Below the pieces are notes generated by a model that had not been told where the DNA came from, did no database searches, and was given only the letters and a program-made list of their open reading frames with translations. The translations under genes and the position numbers were made by a program. Shown here piece after piece: positions 1 to 11,630 of a DNA stretch of 64,000 nucleotides (position 1 is its first letter; every line of letters begins with the position of its first letter). The stretch covers positions 55,012-119,011 of the forward strand of contig JAVYIG010006377.1 in assembly GCA_035222895.1 (NCBI GenBank), in the 5' to 3' direction. The stretch is from Strongylocentrotus droebachiensis (Eukaryota > Echinodermata > Echinoidea > Camarodonta > Strongylocentrotidae).

Positions 1-701
1 ACTTATTATCGCACTTGTGTAAATATAATTAAAGAGTATTAAGAAGTGATCGTATCCATACTAATTTAAGGGGAATCTACCCTAATTGTAAGGATAAGAG
101 GACGTTTTGTGGGCAAATACGAAGATTGCAAAATGTAAAATGTCGCCATTTTGTACGGACAGAGGGTTCGCGCTTGCGAACGATGCGTGCGACTTCCACT
201 CCAAAAATAAAGTCGACATCGGTATGTATTTAGCTGGCTGCTGACCCATCTAAAAGTCCTCAAGATACTTTTTTACCATATTTTTAAAGCTTAATAAATT
301 TCCTTTCATAATTTCTAGCTACTTTTGGGGCCTTCGCAAAAAATTATGGAATTTAAGACGAAAATAAAAACTTAAAATTTCCAAAAAAAAGTCATCGTTC
401 TAACTACTGATTTCATAATTTTTTCCCTCTTTTTTGAAAAAATAAAGATGATATTTCCGTGATTTTAGCTTTTAACTCTTCAAAACAAAAACAATCATTT
501 GAAAATCTCATTTTATAACGGAGCTACGAGCATTTCAAAACGAGCCTTCATTAGCGACTTCTGAGGTCAAATCGGGGTCACGCTCCCGGGGACTGGGATA
601 AACTAGACGTGTTTTTTCGGGCTTGCGGACTGACTGGCGCTTTTGAGCCCCTCTCTTCTTACCTTTCATTTATCCATGCTGCCCTTAAAATATCTATTAA
701 A
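1..701. other. AT-rich unique DNA, nothing recognised
   Basis: No credible coding frame, RNA gene or terminal repeat is visible. Positions 540-640 are more GC-rich than their surroundings and could be an old repeat or the 5' flank of the open segment that follows, but I recognise nothing in them. Confidence 0.5.
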
Positions 702-960
702 TCATCTTTGAAGGCACGTCTGCGTGCAGGCCCCCTTCACGTCCCCAGACGAGGGACCTAATATCAGGAATGAGGACTGTGCAAACATACTGGGGGCACT
801 CCTCTCGGATAATTCATCTATCTCTTCATTGGTGTCATCAAGACTAGAGATCCTCTTGACTTTGTTGGTAGATCCCATAAGGGATGGATTGGAGGATAAA
901 GCGGAGACAGAGGGTATCAGGAAGGATGCCATCTTCCGTCAGAGCACCCTCCTTCACTGA
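702..960 (-). other. Short segment open on both strands, possible LINE ORF1 start or exon
   Basis: The minus strand (932 to 702) gives a 76-residue frame starting MASFLIPSVS, with an acidic stretch LDDTNEEIDELSER. The plus strand (724 to 960) gives a 78-residue frame rich in Leu, Asp and Glu that could form a helix. Base composition is less AT-rich than the flanks, and the absence of stops on both strands over about 230 bases suggests current or past coding. The lysine-rich start followed by LDDT and an acidic run loosely resembles the beginning of some non-LTR retrotransposon ORF1 proteins, but I cannot assign a family. A single host exon is the alternative. There is no clear splice pair, so both strand and boundaries are uncertain. 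Confidence 0.2.
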
Positions 961-2931
961 ACATATCACATTAAAAAATATGGAAATTGATTTTGTTTTC
1001 CTTCAAATGAAAGAGGTAGTGATGTTCAAGTCATTCAGGATTTTATTCTTTATCACAGGGGAGTTTGAAGTGTCTAGTTGTGGCACAGATTTGGAGATAA
1101 AGTTCTACTAAGATGTCCTCTCGAGTTTTACCGCATCTTTTTTTAATGATTTGAATGCCACAATCAAACTAGTTTTCTGCATTTTGTTCCTTTGATCCGG
1201 TTCTTTTCAGAGACATGCGTCATACTTGAGATGTTGTCCTGTAGAGACCAAGATGTTTGTCACAATATGTTGTTTTTCTCATTTCTAGTAACTCTATATT
1301 TTTAGTATGGCTTCTTAATCCTGAACATATACAAAATAATCCTGTATGACTAAAAATATAATTAATCTGTGTAACTGAATTCAAAATCGAAAATAAAGGA
1401 TTGAAGTCTTTTATCTTTTTCTTCAGAAGCTTGTATGATTAAATATGGAATAGAGGGGGCTAATGATTCCTTTCATTTATAATCAAGCAATAAAGGTTCA
1501 AATGGATTTTAGATAAGCATATTGACTCAGAAATAGGATTGTCTTGAATGTGTTTTCATTTATTTTTATCTTCTGCTAATAAACACAACTTGGAATTGTT
1601 ATTTTAAACTAGTTTTTCTTTTCTTGGAATATGGCTTTAGAAAGGTTTTGAAAGGTTGCCTTTTCTAGGTTTTTCTTTTCTATGTTTTCTTTTTTAGGTT
1701 TTCTTAATCTTGTAGTTGTCATTTCAATTTTTTTTTTCTTAATCTTTGATGTTTGACACGAGATATTTTGGGACAAGTTTTGTCAAAGGCATCATTAAGA
1801 TCTATGGTTATAAACTATTGGGGTTACCTTTTATAAGTTATCCTATCCATGTAATAAATTGGGGCATTTTTTTACTACAAGGCCTTTTCTGGTGTATCAC
1901 ATTTCAGAATTTCAGAAATTTCTTTTTTTAACCCTATTTCTAGAAAAGTTACCCTTCTAATTGGAACTATTTTGCTTTATCTTTTGGTATACATGTATGG
2001 AAGAGAAAAATCAATGACAAATATAATTTTTTTCTATTGCAGAACATTCTGTTAATGAACACGCTGATGGCTGAATTCACTCATTTGCCTAAACTTAATA
2101 CAGGATAAAATCAGGTTCCTGTAGCATTGTGTTAAAATGAAATGAGATATCTTTGAATTGGCAACAAAATGGAATTAAAAATACCTGTTTTCAGGTACAG
2201 ATTGGCAATCATTTGTCACATGTTGATATTCATATAGCTTAATTTGTTTTAAGATTGTAAGGGTGAAGGATGAATATGATCGATACTTATGTGCCTCTGG
2301 GTTTAATGCGTTGAAATGTCAAGGAATGTATGGAAAGTGAAAGAAGATTTCAAGTAGAACAAGACCCCAGTCTCTAGAGAATGATTGTATGTTGTATGAA
2401 TTATGATGTGATAGTTGACCTGTTTTCCCATTTTTATTCCTCGTCATATATACTCTCACATGTCTCCAGATTTTGTTGTTAGACACTTGATATAGTATGT
2501 CTGTTGTTTGCCATGACTGATTCATGTGTACTCTCAAGTGTTTTTTTGTCATCTCATCAAAGAAAGGGCGTTTTATTAAATAAATCGAAAGGGAAATGTC
2601 ATATTAAGAAGTTATGCTTCATTTCTCTTACAGATTGACCCCTATTTTTAGAATGTATAATGTTGCACTATTGCAGCACTGAAAGAGGGAATTTCCTTAA
2701 TAAAATAAAAAATCATTTAACAAATATCTTTGACTCTTTCCCTCTGACTTCTAGTCATGTTTCCTGATTTCTTATGCAGTGTTTTATCTACCCACATTGA
2801 TATTTGTTCCTCTTGTTTATTTCATTCTCTTTATGACTTCTTTAATTCTCATGTTCTCTATATTTCCTGTATCCTATCTATGCACTAATGCGCTAACATC
2901 TTCCTCTCTAATCCCTATTCAGAAGTGGAAA
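961..2931. other. AT-rich unique DNA, nothing recognised
   Basis: Two kilobases of low-GC sequence with only short chance frames. A histone-like GGTTCTTTTCAGAGAC near 1199-1214 has a mismatched stem and no downstream purine box, so it is not annotated. Confidence 0.5.
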
Positions 2932-3252
2932 TAATAATAATCACATTTGTATAGCGTTTTAATATTACGTTTCTAAGCGCTTTACATTGTAATTATTACC
3001 CCCTCTCATTGGATTCAATTTGCTAATGAGCACATGATATTGCACAAGCTCTGCATTCTGGGGAGTATTCTGGCCAGGCGCCATTTTGCAAGCCAACACA
3101 TGCCAATCCAACCACAATAATGTTCGCATCCTACTGGATACCTACTTAACACCTGGGTGGAGAGTGGCAAAAGACTTGCCAAAGACAGGACTCCAACCGC
3201 AAACCATGCGATTCACAGTCCGGTGACATATCCACTAGACCACGACACCTCT
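2932..3252 (-). mobile_element. tRNA-derived SINE, minus strand
   Basis: Read on the minus strand, the head (3252 towards 3170) carries a pol III A box, TGGTCTAGTGG, and a B-box-like GGTTGGAGTCC, the internal promoter of a tRNA. The body contains the complement of ACACCTGGGTGGAGAG. The 3' tail reads AAGCGCTTAGAAACG, then ACGCTATACAAATG, then an ATT-rich run at 2932-2941. A tRNA head with a GCGCT...GCTATA tail and a trinucleotide end is typical of invertebrate SINEs mobilised by a partner LINE. No clear target duplication is visible. It shares its tail with 47951-48043 and body sequence with 38660-38740. Confidence 0.75.
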
Positions 3253-3569
3253 ACATTATTTTGTATGATAAATCTACAGCAGTACCGTAAATAGCTTCCT
3301 TTTTTGTGTAGATCAGAGGGCCATATGTCATACAAATCTGGTAGAGGAAACAGAGATTTAGGAATAAATCCATATGAGAACTTAATACATAATCAGGGTT
3401 GGTTTGTCCTTTGAACATCACATGTATGAGAGTTGAATAGAGTCCTGTACTTTTCTTTCAACTAGTTACTAAGATGTTTTTTAGACAAAGTCTCTTTCTA
3501 TATAAATCATTGTGTGTGCCTTTCTTTAACTTCTTTCTGTGAATTTTCCTGTTGTGTAAAAAGGCCCTT

Positions 3570-3653
3570 TATCTCTCTGTTTCTCTCTCTGTTTCTCTCT
3601 CTGTTTCTCTCTGTCTTGCTCTTTCTTTGTTCCTCCCTTTCTCTCTCCTTGTT

Positions 3654-3694
<41 letters not shown>

Positions 3695-3822
3695 GTTTAT
3701 CTTACTGTCTCTTTGTTTCTCTCTCTCTCTCTCTGCCTCTCTCTGTGTCTGTCTCTGTCCCTCTCTCACTGTCTGTCTCTGTCTCTATCTCCCCCTCTCT
3801 CTTTTCATTTGTTTCTCCTTTT
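3570..3822. repeat. (CT)n / CTGT pyrimidine microsatellite
   Basis: An almost pure pyrimidine tract on the plus strand, with TCTCTGTT units grading into pure (TC)n at about 3656-3692 and then CTCTGT units. It keeps several frames open that read Leu/Ser or Arg/Glu repeats. These are composition artefacts. Confidence 0.9.
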
Positions 3823-4685
3823 CTCTCTGCTGCGTCTAATCTCCACACAACAAGGCTATGATATACACTGATGTCAAAAGCAGACTCCGTGTTAATCGAA
3901 CCAATGAGGTGTGAAAGAAAAGAAGAAGTAACTGTCAGCCAACCAAATGATCTTCACATCTGTCTTTTCATTTAGTGTCAATATTTAAAAGTCTTCAGAT
4001 ATTTTCCCTCTCATATTCATCAAGAAAATGATGATCATTACCAGGTAAGGAGTAGCCTTAAAGTTATCAAAGCAAATCCTCAAGTGGAAAAGCAGATGTC
4101 TTGGTGCAAAAATAGTCCTTGGTTTATCTCGCTCTTTCTGATGCCACCCATTGAACATTTCCTGTAGGAAATTGTCTGCATAATAGTATAGAGACATTTC
4201 TTACTTTTTTAAAGTTCTATTTTTAGTTTGTGCCTACAGATAAAAGTACAAATAAGTTGGAGGGAGACTAGGGCAATATTTCGTAGAAGCATATTTCCTT
4301 TAATTTTTAGTTTAATATAACTTGGACTTCTGCATAAATATTTACGTCTTTGTTTATTTAATACATTCTTTTTTCTGTAGTTGTATTTGATCAATATTCT
4401 TTCTTCCATTTTTCAGATTGAAAAATAAGAGCATGCTGTAAAGATAGATATATTGCAGAAGCAATCTTTCATTTTATTTGTGGTCATCTCCCTTATGACA
4501 TGAAAACAAAAGATTTTCAATGTTCATGTAAATTTAGTGATCCATTGCATGATGATTGTAGGTCTGTGTGTTATTTGTAACATTCAAAAGTTAAAAAGAA
4601 ATCAAATTGGTTACATATTTTGATTATTTTATCAAATTTCAAGTCAAGAGAGTTAGATTATAATGAGTATGCTTTCTACTGTAGA
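3823..4685. other. AT-rich unique DNA, nothing recognised
   Basis: No repeat ends, RNA motifs or plausible exons are seen. The only notable sequence is ACCAG followed by GTAAGG at about 4042-4050, a donor-like site without a matching acceptor or open frame. Confidence 0.45.
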
Positions 4686-4992
4686 TGTGGAAGTAGTAAG
4701 GAAGGAGGGACAGAATATAGAGAGGGTGGGAGAGAAGAGGAGAGAGAGAGAGAGAAGAGGAGAGAGAGAGAGAGAAGAGGAGAGAGAGAGAGAGAAGAGG
4801 AGAGAGAGGGAGAGGAGAGAGAGAGGGGGAGAAAGGGGGGTAGAGAAGAGAGAGAGAGAGAAGAGTAGAGAGAGAGGGGGGTAGAGCGATAGAGAGAGGT
4901 AGGTGAGTGAGGGAGAGGCGAGAGAGGGAGAGGTGAGAGAGGGGGAGGGAGAGAAAACAAGACAAGAGAGAAGAGGGAGAGGAGAGGAGAGC
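4686..4992. repeat. Purine minisatellite, 20-bp GA-rich units grading into GAGAGG
   Basis: Between about 4729 and 4800 an (AG)7-AAGAGG unit of exactly 20 bp is repeated head to tail at least three times (4741, 4761, 4781). It then degenerates into GAGAGGGGG variants up to about 4992. The tract is purine-only on the plus strand. The long Ser/Leu/Pro or Arg/Glu frames across it are not genes. Confidence 0.9.
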
Positions 4993-5454
4993 GATTGGTT
5001 GAGAGTGCTGACTGCTGAGTGATGAAAGTGTCTGTCTTTCCCATGGGTATACATGTATCCCCCACCCCCAAGGTCAGCTTCCCCCTTACCCCTCCCTGAA
5101 TGAAAGTAAGCAATCAGTCCTTGTCATACCCCATCTCACTAGGCAGAATGAGTTATTGATTGAAAGAATTTGTAGGCAGGTGTAGCGCGTCGGGGAACGA
5201 GATTGAATGACGGAGCGATCGAGAGACAACTGTCATAACTCGTCGCTCAGGTTACACGGCATCGTGGAGCGTCGCCCCAATAGCACCTGCGACGGCTGAT
5301 GGAGGATCCGCTTTGCACCGACAGTGTCTGATTACGACGGCCACGGAGAGCGATGTATCACGCACACTGTATGGGCTGGTGGGATCTGGGATTCTTGGGA
5401 GGGGGAAATGAGTGAGAGAAGAGATGGGAAGAGGGAAGGAAAGATGAAAAGAAA
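4993..5454. other. Short CpG-containing unique block (5180-5400) between purine repeats
   Basis: From about 5180 to 5400 the sequence has many CpG dinucleotides (for example GCGCGTCGGGGAACGAG, GGAGCGTCGCC, ATTACGACGGCC) in an otherwise CpG-poor neighbourhood. No convincing frame, tRNA fold or core promoter element is visible. It may be a small unmethylated regulatory island, an old exon, or a transposon piece. Flanking sequence is unremarkable. Confidence 0.35.
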
Positions 5455-5520
5455 GGAGGTCAGAAAAGTGGAATGAGGGAGAGAGAAAGAGAGAGAGAGA
5501 GAGAGGAAGGGGGGGGGGGT
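5455..5520. repeat. (GA)n microsatellite ending in a G10 run
   Basis: GAGA units from about 5475 to 5505 followed by GGAAGG and ten G residues. All-purine on the plus strand. Confidence 0.85.
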
Positions 5521-5739
5521 AGTGATGGATGGAGATGAGAGAAGAAAGTTGAAGGAATGATTGGAAGAGAGGAAGTGGAGGGTAGGACAAGAAGAGAGAG
5601 TAAATGGATTATTCAAGTAAAGACATTTACTGCAGAGCTAGGAAAATTCGTATAAAATTTGCACGAAGAAATATAATATGCATCATCATATAGCAAAATG
5701 GACTCTTAACACAGGATAAGCATATGGAACTAATGTCAT

Positions 5740-5780
5740 ATATATATATATATATATATTTTTTTTTTTGGGGGGGGGGT
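5740..5780. repeat. (TA)n, oligo-T and oligo-G composite
   Basis: An alternating TA tract of about 9 units is followed directly by a T run of about 11 and a G run of about 10. Confidence 0.85.
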
Positions 5781-7359
5781 GTCAGTTGAAATCAATTATT
5801 TTGTGTCATCTTTAAAACACAGGCATTGCTCAAGTGTACAAGTTACAACTTGCCTATCATATCAGCTTGCGCTCATGATAAGTCCCACCTAGTTACATTA
5901 CTGTACTAAATCTCGCGTAAGTCGACTTTGACAGGATTTAGTGAAATGCAAACTTTGACTTGTACATAAGTTGTAGATATATGACTTCCGCATATGTACT
6001 ACATGTATGTTGTCCATAGGCCTAGCATAACTGGGGAACGCCACGCTGCGATACGCCTGGCGGTTTAATCGAGATCAGTTTTATACCATGCTGTGGTTTG
6101 AATTAGGTCCTTTTATAAAAGCCCAGTATTTATACACAAGTCCACAGACCTTTTTTGTGTACGGTACATGGTAAAATTATTTGGCCATGAAATAATGGCA
6201 CACCGACCGTTCCAGCATAAAAGCCATGATCACAGTGCGAAACAGCATGTGCAAGAACCCCAACTTATGTTTTAATCAAATGGTACTTCTTATACAAATT
6301 ATGGCACTGCAAATATCAACGCTACCTACTTATATTTGAAATTGCAAAAAGAAATTCAGGTCATATGGAGCAAAATAGATCGCTCCTCCCTCCATCTTAT
6401 TTGCGTAACTTCCGTAATTATATCATTATCAATAACGGAGATCGTTTGGTAGTGAGCTACTGGATATATGGGGTGCACATCTAAGGAAAAAGGTTGGTGA
6501 TTGGGGTCACTGTGAGGGTTGATAATGTTATATGAATCAATAAATGTACAAGTTATATTTATAACTTGATGTTGCCAAAGAATTCTCTGAGGCTCTTTTT
6601 ATTCTCATTGATAACATAGGAAAAAGAGATAAAGTGCCTAAAAGCAGATGATATGAAAGCTATTGATAAGAACTACACATGGATTTTCTAATACCTGCTT
6701 CAATGAGATAAATGCATCATAACCCCATAAGCCATAAGGCTTAGAGTGAATGAATGGGACTATAGGCTAACATGCACAATACAACATTGATAAAAAACAG
6801 TATCTTTGTTTCAGTATGAAAGAGACATAAAGAATGATAGAAATCACCTGCCTCGCTTTGATGTCAATTATCATGGTTGTAAACGAATGAATAGAAAAAG
6901 AGCCAGAGGTAGAGATAGACCAGAATAGATCCAGGAAGTCAGGCTAAATATGCCACAGAACACAAACATGGCATAGTTTAGATAGCACCTGCTCTTTAGG
7001 TGACTATCGCAGGCATAGGAGAGAGTAAGAGTTGGGAGAGCGGGGATGACCTATTTTGTGGTTCTTTATTTTTCTGTAAGCTCTGTTTTCACGTATTAAA
7101 CTATTGTATTTCTTTGGGGTCATTTTCAACGAAGGTTTGTGTTTTCAATATTAGATTGAAAAATCATACCTTCTAAATTGAATTAAAATGTAAGCTTCAT
7201 AATTGTAAATATTTTTTTTTTCATCAATATATTTTTTCAAATATCACATATGTTTCGTTTAAACATTGAACAAGTATAAATTACTTGCCAAATATTGACT
7301 TTGGATTGAACACCTTCAACTTTTGCTTGTGTTTTGTTTTGATGTAACCATCTCTTCGG
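5781..7359. other. Unique DNA with a short dispersed repeat at about 5840-5900
   Basis: Positions 5840-5900 contain CTTGCCTATCATATCAG and then GCTCATGATAAGTCCCACC, resembling CTGGCCAATCATCAG and GTTCATGATAAGCTCCGCC at about 50260-50300. The remainder shows no coding, RNA or TE structure. Confidence 0.35.
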
Positions 7360-8400
7360 CTATTACCATTATTATCATCAATGCTATTGTTTTCATCATC
7401 ATTTTCATCATCAGTAATCCTCATCATCACTGTCATTGTTGAAGGTGTCATTTTCTTATGATCATCACCATCCACTGTTAACATGATGTTCATTAGCATT
7501 CTCATTGTCGTCATCATCATGATTGTCATAATTCCACTTTCAACATCTCTAACATAAAAAGAGCCACTATGATGACAAAAGCCTACTCCCTTCATTGCAA
7601 CACTCTAATTTCTTGCATTATTGAAAACCATCATTTGTTACCCTTTACATTTACATGATCAGCAGCGTCGTCACCTCCTAGTAACTCTGCCACCTAGCAT
7701 TCATCATCTTCATTATCAAGATCCCCCTCCTCATCTGTTCCTTTAGCCCATCACAAATATCTTTATCATCTTCATCATTGGCAAGCATCTTACTTTCATA
7801 GCTTGCATCCTCCTCCTCCTTTTCCTCATCTCTCCCCTCTTCCATCCTCCAGCTCATCATCTGCACCATCATCATTGGCATCAGCACTCAGCAGCATCTT
7901 CACCTCCTAGCATGCATCATCATCATGATCCTCTTTATTTTCCTCTCCCAGCTCCTAGCTCATCACCATCATCATCGTCATCGTCATCATCATCATCCTC
8001 TTTATTTCCCTATCCTAGCTCCCAGCTCATCACCATCATCATCCTCATCCTCATCCTCATTATCATCAGGAGCATATTCACCTCCTAAAGTATGCATCAT
8101 CTTCATCATTATCCTCCTCCTCATCATCCTCATCCTCATTATCATCAGGAGCATCTTCACCTCCTAAAGTATGCATCATCTTCATCATTATCATCCTCCT
8201 CATCGTGTCTCCCCTCTCCCAGCCCCCAGCTTGCATCGTCGTCATCATCATGATCCTCTTTAATCCCCTCTCCCCGCTCCCAGCTCATCCTCATCCTCAT
8301 CCTCATTATCATCAGGAGTATCTTCACCTCCTAAAGTATGCATCATCTTCATCATTATCATCCTCCTCATCGTGTCTCCCCTCTCCCAGCCCCCAGCTTC
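7360..8400. repeat. CAT/CCT-rich higher-order tandem repeat
   Basis: About 1 kb of interspersed CAT, CCT and CTT triplets. A recognisable block, CCTCCTAAAGTATGCATC plus about 50 bp around it, starts at 8081, 8160 and 8327, so copies are spaced 79 and 167 bp apart. A second block, TCGTGTCTCCCCTCTCCC followed by AGCCCCCAGCTT, occurs at about 8207 and 8374. More diverged versions lie at about 7663-7760 and 7884-7980. Short open frames on either strand reflect low stop density, not genes. The layout points to local duplication of a compound unit on a triplet-repeat background. Confidence 0.8.
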
Positions 8401-8704
8401 AGCTGCAGGTGCGGTGGGCATCCTGTTTCCCCTGACGACCCCTGTCTACCTCCACTGGATGAGTTTTGACAGTTGGATTCATTTGTTCCGTCATTCAATC
8501 GTACCTTCTCCCTCTCGCTTTCACCTGCCATGGAAATAGCCGATCGATACTGTCTTGTCAATGCTCAAATCTCTCTCAAATAGATAGGATAGGAGGTATG
8601 GAGAAATAAGAGAAGAATATTGAGGGAGAAAGAAGGAAAAGGAGAAAGATAAAGTAAAGACTATACTTTAAAAAGAGATGAGTATGAAAAGATGAAGTGA
8701 TGGT

Positions 8705-8708
<4 letters not shown>
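8401..8708. other. Unique DNA grading into purine-rich sequence
   Basis: No gene or repeat boundary is recognised. The last 100 bases are A/G-rich and lead into the microsatellite. Confidence 0.45.
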
Positions 8709-8755
<47 letters not shown>

Positions 8756-8771
8756 AGGTTGGGGGGGGGGA
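8709..8771. repeat. (GA)n microsatellite with adjacent G run
   Basis: GAGA units from about 8711 to 8755 interrupted by one AAAG, followed by TTGGGGGGGGGG. Confidence 0.9.
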
Positions 8772-9719
8772 AGCTAAAACTAGTATAATGTGATATGCAA
8801 GAATTAAGTTACATGCTCACATTATCTGATGCTAGCATCATTTAGGAGATGTTCAGTAGCACTTAATTTACATGCATTCACAATGATACTCTGCCATTGG
8901 CAATATAACAAGATTTTTTAAATGAAGTTTTTTGTTAAATGGACGAAAATGATAAAAACAATGATCATGTGGTTGTTCTAAGCATATTAATCATTGGATC
9001 AGATTTTTATTCCAAATACATGTAGAAGTACATAGATTTTTCAGTAAAGATTATTGAAAGCTTAACACTGGAAGCTGGTGGATTATTAGTGTCGACTGAT
9101 GGTATACATTAAGATCTTCTTATCTGCTTAAGTTCACTGACACCTTATTTGCATATCATTAGATTGATACCTTGCTTCAGGCTATGTTGAAATAAGCCCT
9201 GACAAATTAGATGGCCAATGAAACTGATCTGGTGAATAGAGAGGCATAGTACTCAGTAATGAGTGCAGGTGCCACTGATTGCAAATGCAAAACATGAAAA
9301 ACAGGATATCCATCAAAATGTGCTCCTTATATTCCTTCTACATGTATGATAAAAACATAATGTATTGTAGATGAGGCAAGATGTAAAGGGTAAAGAAGAT
9401 AGATATAGAGTAAGAGAAAGACAGAGAAAATGAGAATGGAAGCAAATTGGGTTAGACAACTAGGGAAGATGGGAATAGAGAATGCTCAAGGAAGGGGAGG
9501 GGAGATATGTAGGAGAATGGTGAGAGGGGAAAGGAGAGAGTGGGGGGGGGGGGGGTGATCGAGGGATGTTGTCTCACAATAAAATGTGTACATATGACTG
9601 TTCCAATTTTTTTAATAAGGGCTCTTTTTTTTAGAGAAGTCTTCATTGCTTTTGTTTGTCTTTGCACTGCGATAGATCAAATGTGTTTGGCTATAATGCC
9701 CCCCCCCCCCAATAAGATA
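8772..9719. other. Unique DNA with oligo-G and oligo-C runs
   Basis: Nothing gene-like. A G run lies at about 9541-9555 and a C run at about 9700-9710. A TACATGTA palindrome occurs at about 9017. Confidence 0.45.
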
Positions 9720-10128
9720 TTAAAGATAAAGACCAGTTATGGTCATGCGATCAGAAAAGGTTGATCATCTAGCATACAGGGTATAAGTACAGTATTGGTG
9801 CGTACTACAAGGTTCTGGAATCATCAAAATGATAAGAAATTTGGCCCAGTCTTGCAAAGTTACACACACTGTACACAGAAAGATGTATATGGGACTATGC
9901 GACACGTGTGCAAATATCTATTAGGTCCAAATAGATATAATAATTTACCAAATATATCAATTAGTAGACGGTTTCTCTGCAAAATTTGTATCATCACGTA
10001 CACTGTATAAGGCAAAATTTGTATCATCCATCACGTATAAGTCAAAACATATTCTTTCACATAATTGGTAATAAGAGCTTCCATTTCATTTTTTGAGAGG
10101 GGGGCGTTTCCAAAACTGGTCTTTACCT
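9720..10128. mobile_element. MITE with TTAA-flanked left end, copy A
   Basis: The left end reads TTAAAGATAAAGACCAGT then TATGG. The right end (about 10105-10128), reverse-complemented, reads GGTAAAGACCAGTTTTGG. That gives imperfect terminal inverted repeats of about 18 bp and an element of about 409 bp with no coding capacity. A second copy at 39550-45840 shares internal sequence such as AGGTTCTGGAATCATCAAAA (9809 onward), and there both outer ends carry TTAA. Use of a TTAA target is known for piggyBac and Kolobok DNA transposons. Assigning this element to either is inference. Confidence 0.6.
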
Positions 10129-10349
10129 GTAGTATTTGCAGTTTGGAAGTTTTAAATGCATTCCACAGTCCTACAAGAAGGGGAACTTGAGAAAGCATGA
10201 ATTGGCTGATCTACGATAAGCAGTTTCCTTGTTTTGTTAAAAAGGGGGTTTAAAATAATCCTTGTGTTCTACCTAGTAGGAGGTAATTTTGAAATTCTTT
10301 TATCTAACATCTGTTCCACCTTTTAAATTGAGTTATCAACATGGATGAA

Positions 10350-10388
<39 letters not shown>

Positions 10389-10412
10389 AGAAGGAGGGAG
10401 GGAGGGGAGGGG

Positions 10413-10454
<42 letters not shown>

Positions 10455-10548
10455 TAGACGAGAAGCAGGGAGGGAGGGAGGGAGGGGTGAGGGAGGGAGA
10501 GAGAGAAGAGGGGTGTAAGAGAGATAGGAGGGGGGGGGGGGGGGGGGT
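10350..10548. repeat. (GA)n / GGGA purine repeat ending in G18
   Basis: Alternating (AG)n and (GGGA)n blocks, then a G run of about 18 at 10530-10547. The reverse strand reads as Ser/Leu/Pro frames that are artefacts. The G-rich strand could form G-quadruplexes. Confidence 0.9.
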
Positions 10549-10581
10549 CGAATTGTGAGGGTGAAGAAAATAGAAAGACAC

Positions 10582-11219
10582 CCAGAATATGAAATCAGAT
10601 GTTAAATTGCCTTGAAATAATTAACTTTTGTTTTAACCCATGAACTTGTTATGGGAAGCTTCCTGACCTTATTTTAGAAAAGAAAATGCACAACAGATCC
10701 AAAATGGTAGTTTTGATGTTTTATAATAAACTAGACTGCAATCTAAGAGTGAGAAAAATAGGTATTGAATCAGTTCACCTCACAGAGATTGTATTGAAGA
10801 ACATAGGGTACTGTGAGGATTGTATGCCCATCGTTGAGCCTCTTCTTCATTTAATAGCAAGCAATGAGAATCAATGTTTCACGCTGCTAGGCCCTCGTAC
10901 ACCTGCCTTGCCCTTCGGTCTATAAACACTGTTTCTACTAACCAACAAATCAGAATTAAAGATATTCTTATTGCGCATCTCACTGTAATGATATTTGGTA
11001 AAAAGTATGGTGACCGTACGTTGAAAATTGTTTCAGTGCATACTATTTCCCTGTCTATATATGCTGTTGCATGACGTGTGTAATAAAGGGTTCAACTTGA
11101 GTCATAAATAGTGAGAAATATTGCTTTGTATGACTAATGTTGGGTATTGTTTCAGTACTGCACACACTGATATACCTGAATATATGGAAAGGGACTGACT
11201 AATTGTTTTTTAATGGATG
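10582..11219. other. AT-rich unique DNA, nothing recognised
   Basis: Two overlapping short plus-strand frames (10686-10925 and 10874-11074) have no recognisable features and AT-rich codon content. I treat them as chance. Confidence 0.45.
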
Positions 11220-11321
11220 CAGAGCTGCCAACTAGTACGGATTTCCCGTAATTGGTACGGAAATTAACGACCATTACGGAATGTTGTCTCAAATTACGGA
11301 TTTAAAAAAAAAAAAAAAAAA

Positions 11322-11362
<41 letters not shown>

Positions 11363-11630
11363 GAATTAAATATGATTTATCGTAGCGAGTGCTGTGAATA
11401 GGAGCCATTTTTCATGATAAACTGTGTTGTGATGACCTGAAATTCAATACTTAACATCTTTGTGTGAGTAAAATCACCAAAAATTTCAGATAATCATGCG
11501 TCCGCGCAGTGTTGGCGTGTCGTTTTTTTAGATTCATAGCGCCGCATAAGAAATTACTGATTTATACCCCAAATTACTGATTTTGAGCCTTGTGATTACT
11601 GATTTTCTGTTCTGGAGGTTGGCAGCTCTG
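11220..11630. mobile_element. Non-autonomous TIR DNA transposon with an A22T34 core
   Basis: The ends are CAGAGCTGCCAACTA (11220) and, reverse-complemented from 11630, CAGAGCTGCCAACCTCC: 13 perfect terminal bases. Both sides are flanked by TGGATG, a possible 6-bp target duplication. The interior repeats ATTACGGATT or ATTACTGATT motifs, inward from the left (11240-11300) and from the right (11550-11610). At the centre lies an uninterrupted A22 followed by T34 (11304-11359). There is no coding capacity at 411 bp. CAG-type ends suggest a hAT-like element, but the apparent 6-bp duplication does not fit the usual 8 bp, so the superfamily is open. Confidence 0.7.

Noticed and set aside
1199-1214. 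Histone-like stem-loop GGTTCTTTTCAGAGAC
   Set aside because: The stem has a mismatch and a wobble pair, and no CAAGAAAGA-like element follows.
3514-3871. Leu/Ser-rich and Arg/Glu-rich open frames over pyrimidine or purine tracts (also 4620-5113, 10336-10581, 14007-14225, 19234-19503, 30914-31356, 59636-59981, 63580-63855)
   Set aside because: They exist only because dinucleotide repeats lack stops. They are open in several frames and both strands at once, with low-complexity products.
7360-8400. CRISPR-like array because of regularly recurring blocks
   Set aside because: Repeats are degenerate triplet tracts without unique spacers, and the sequence is clearly eukaryotic.
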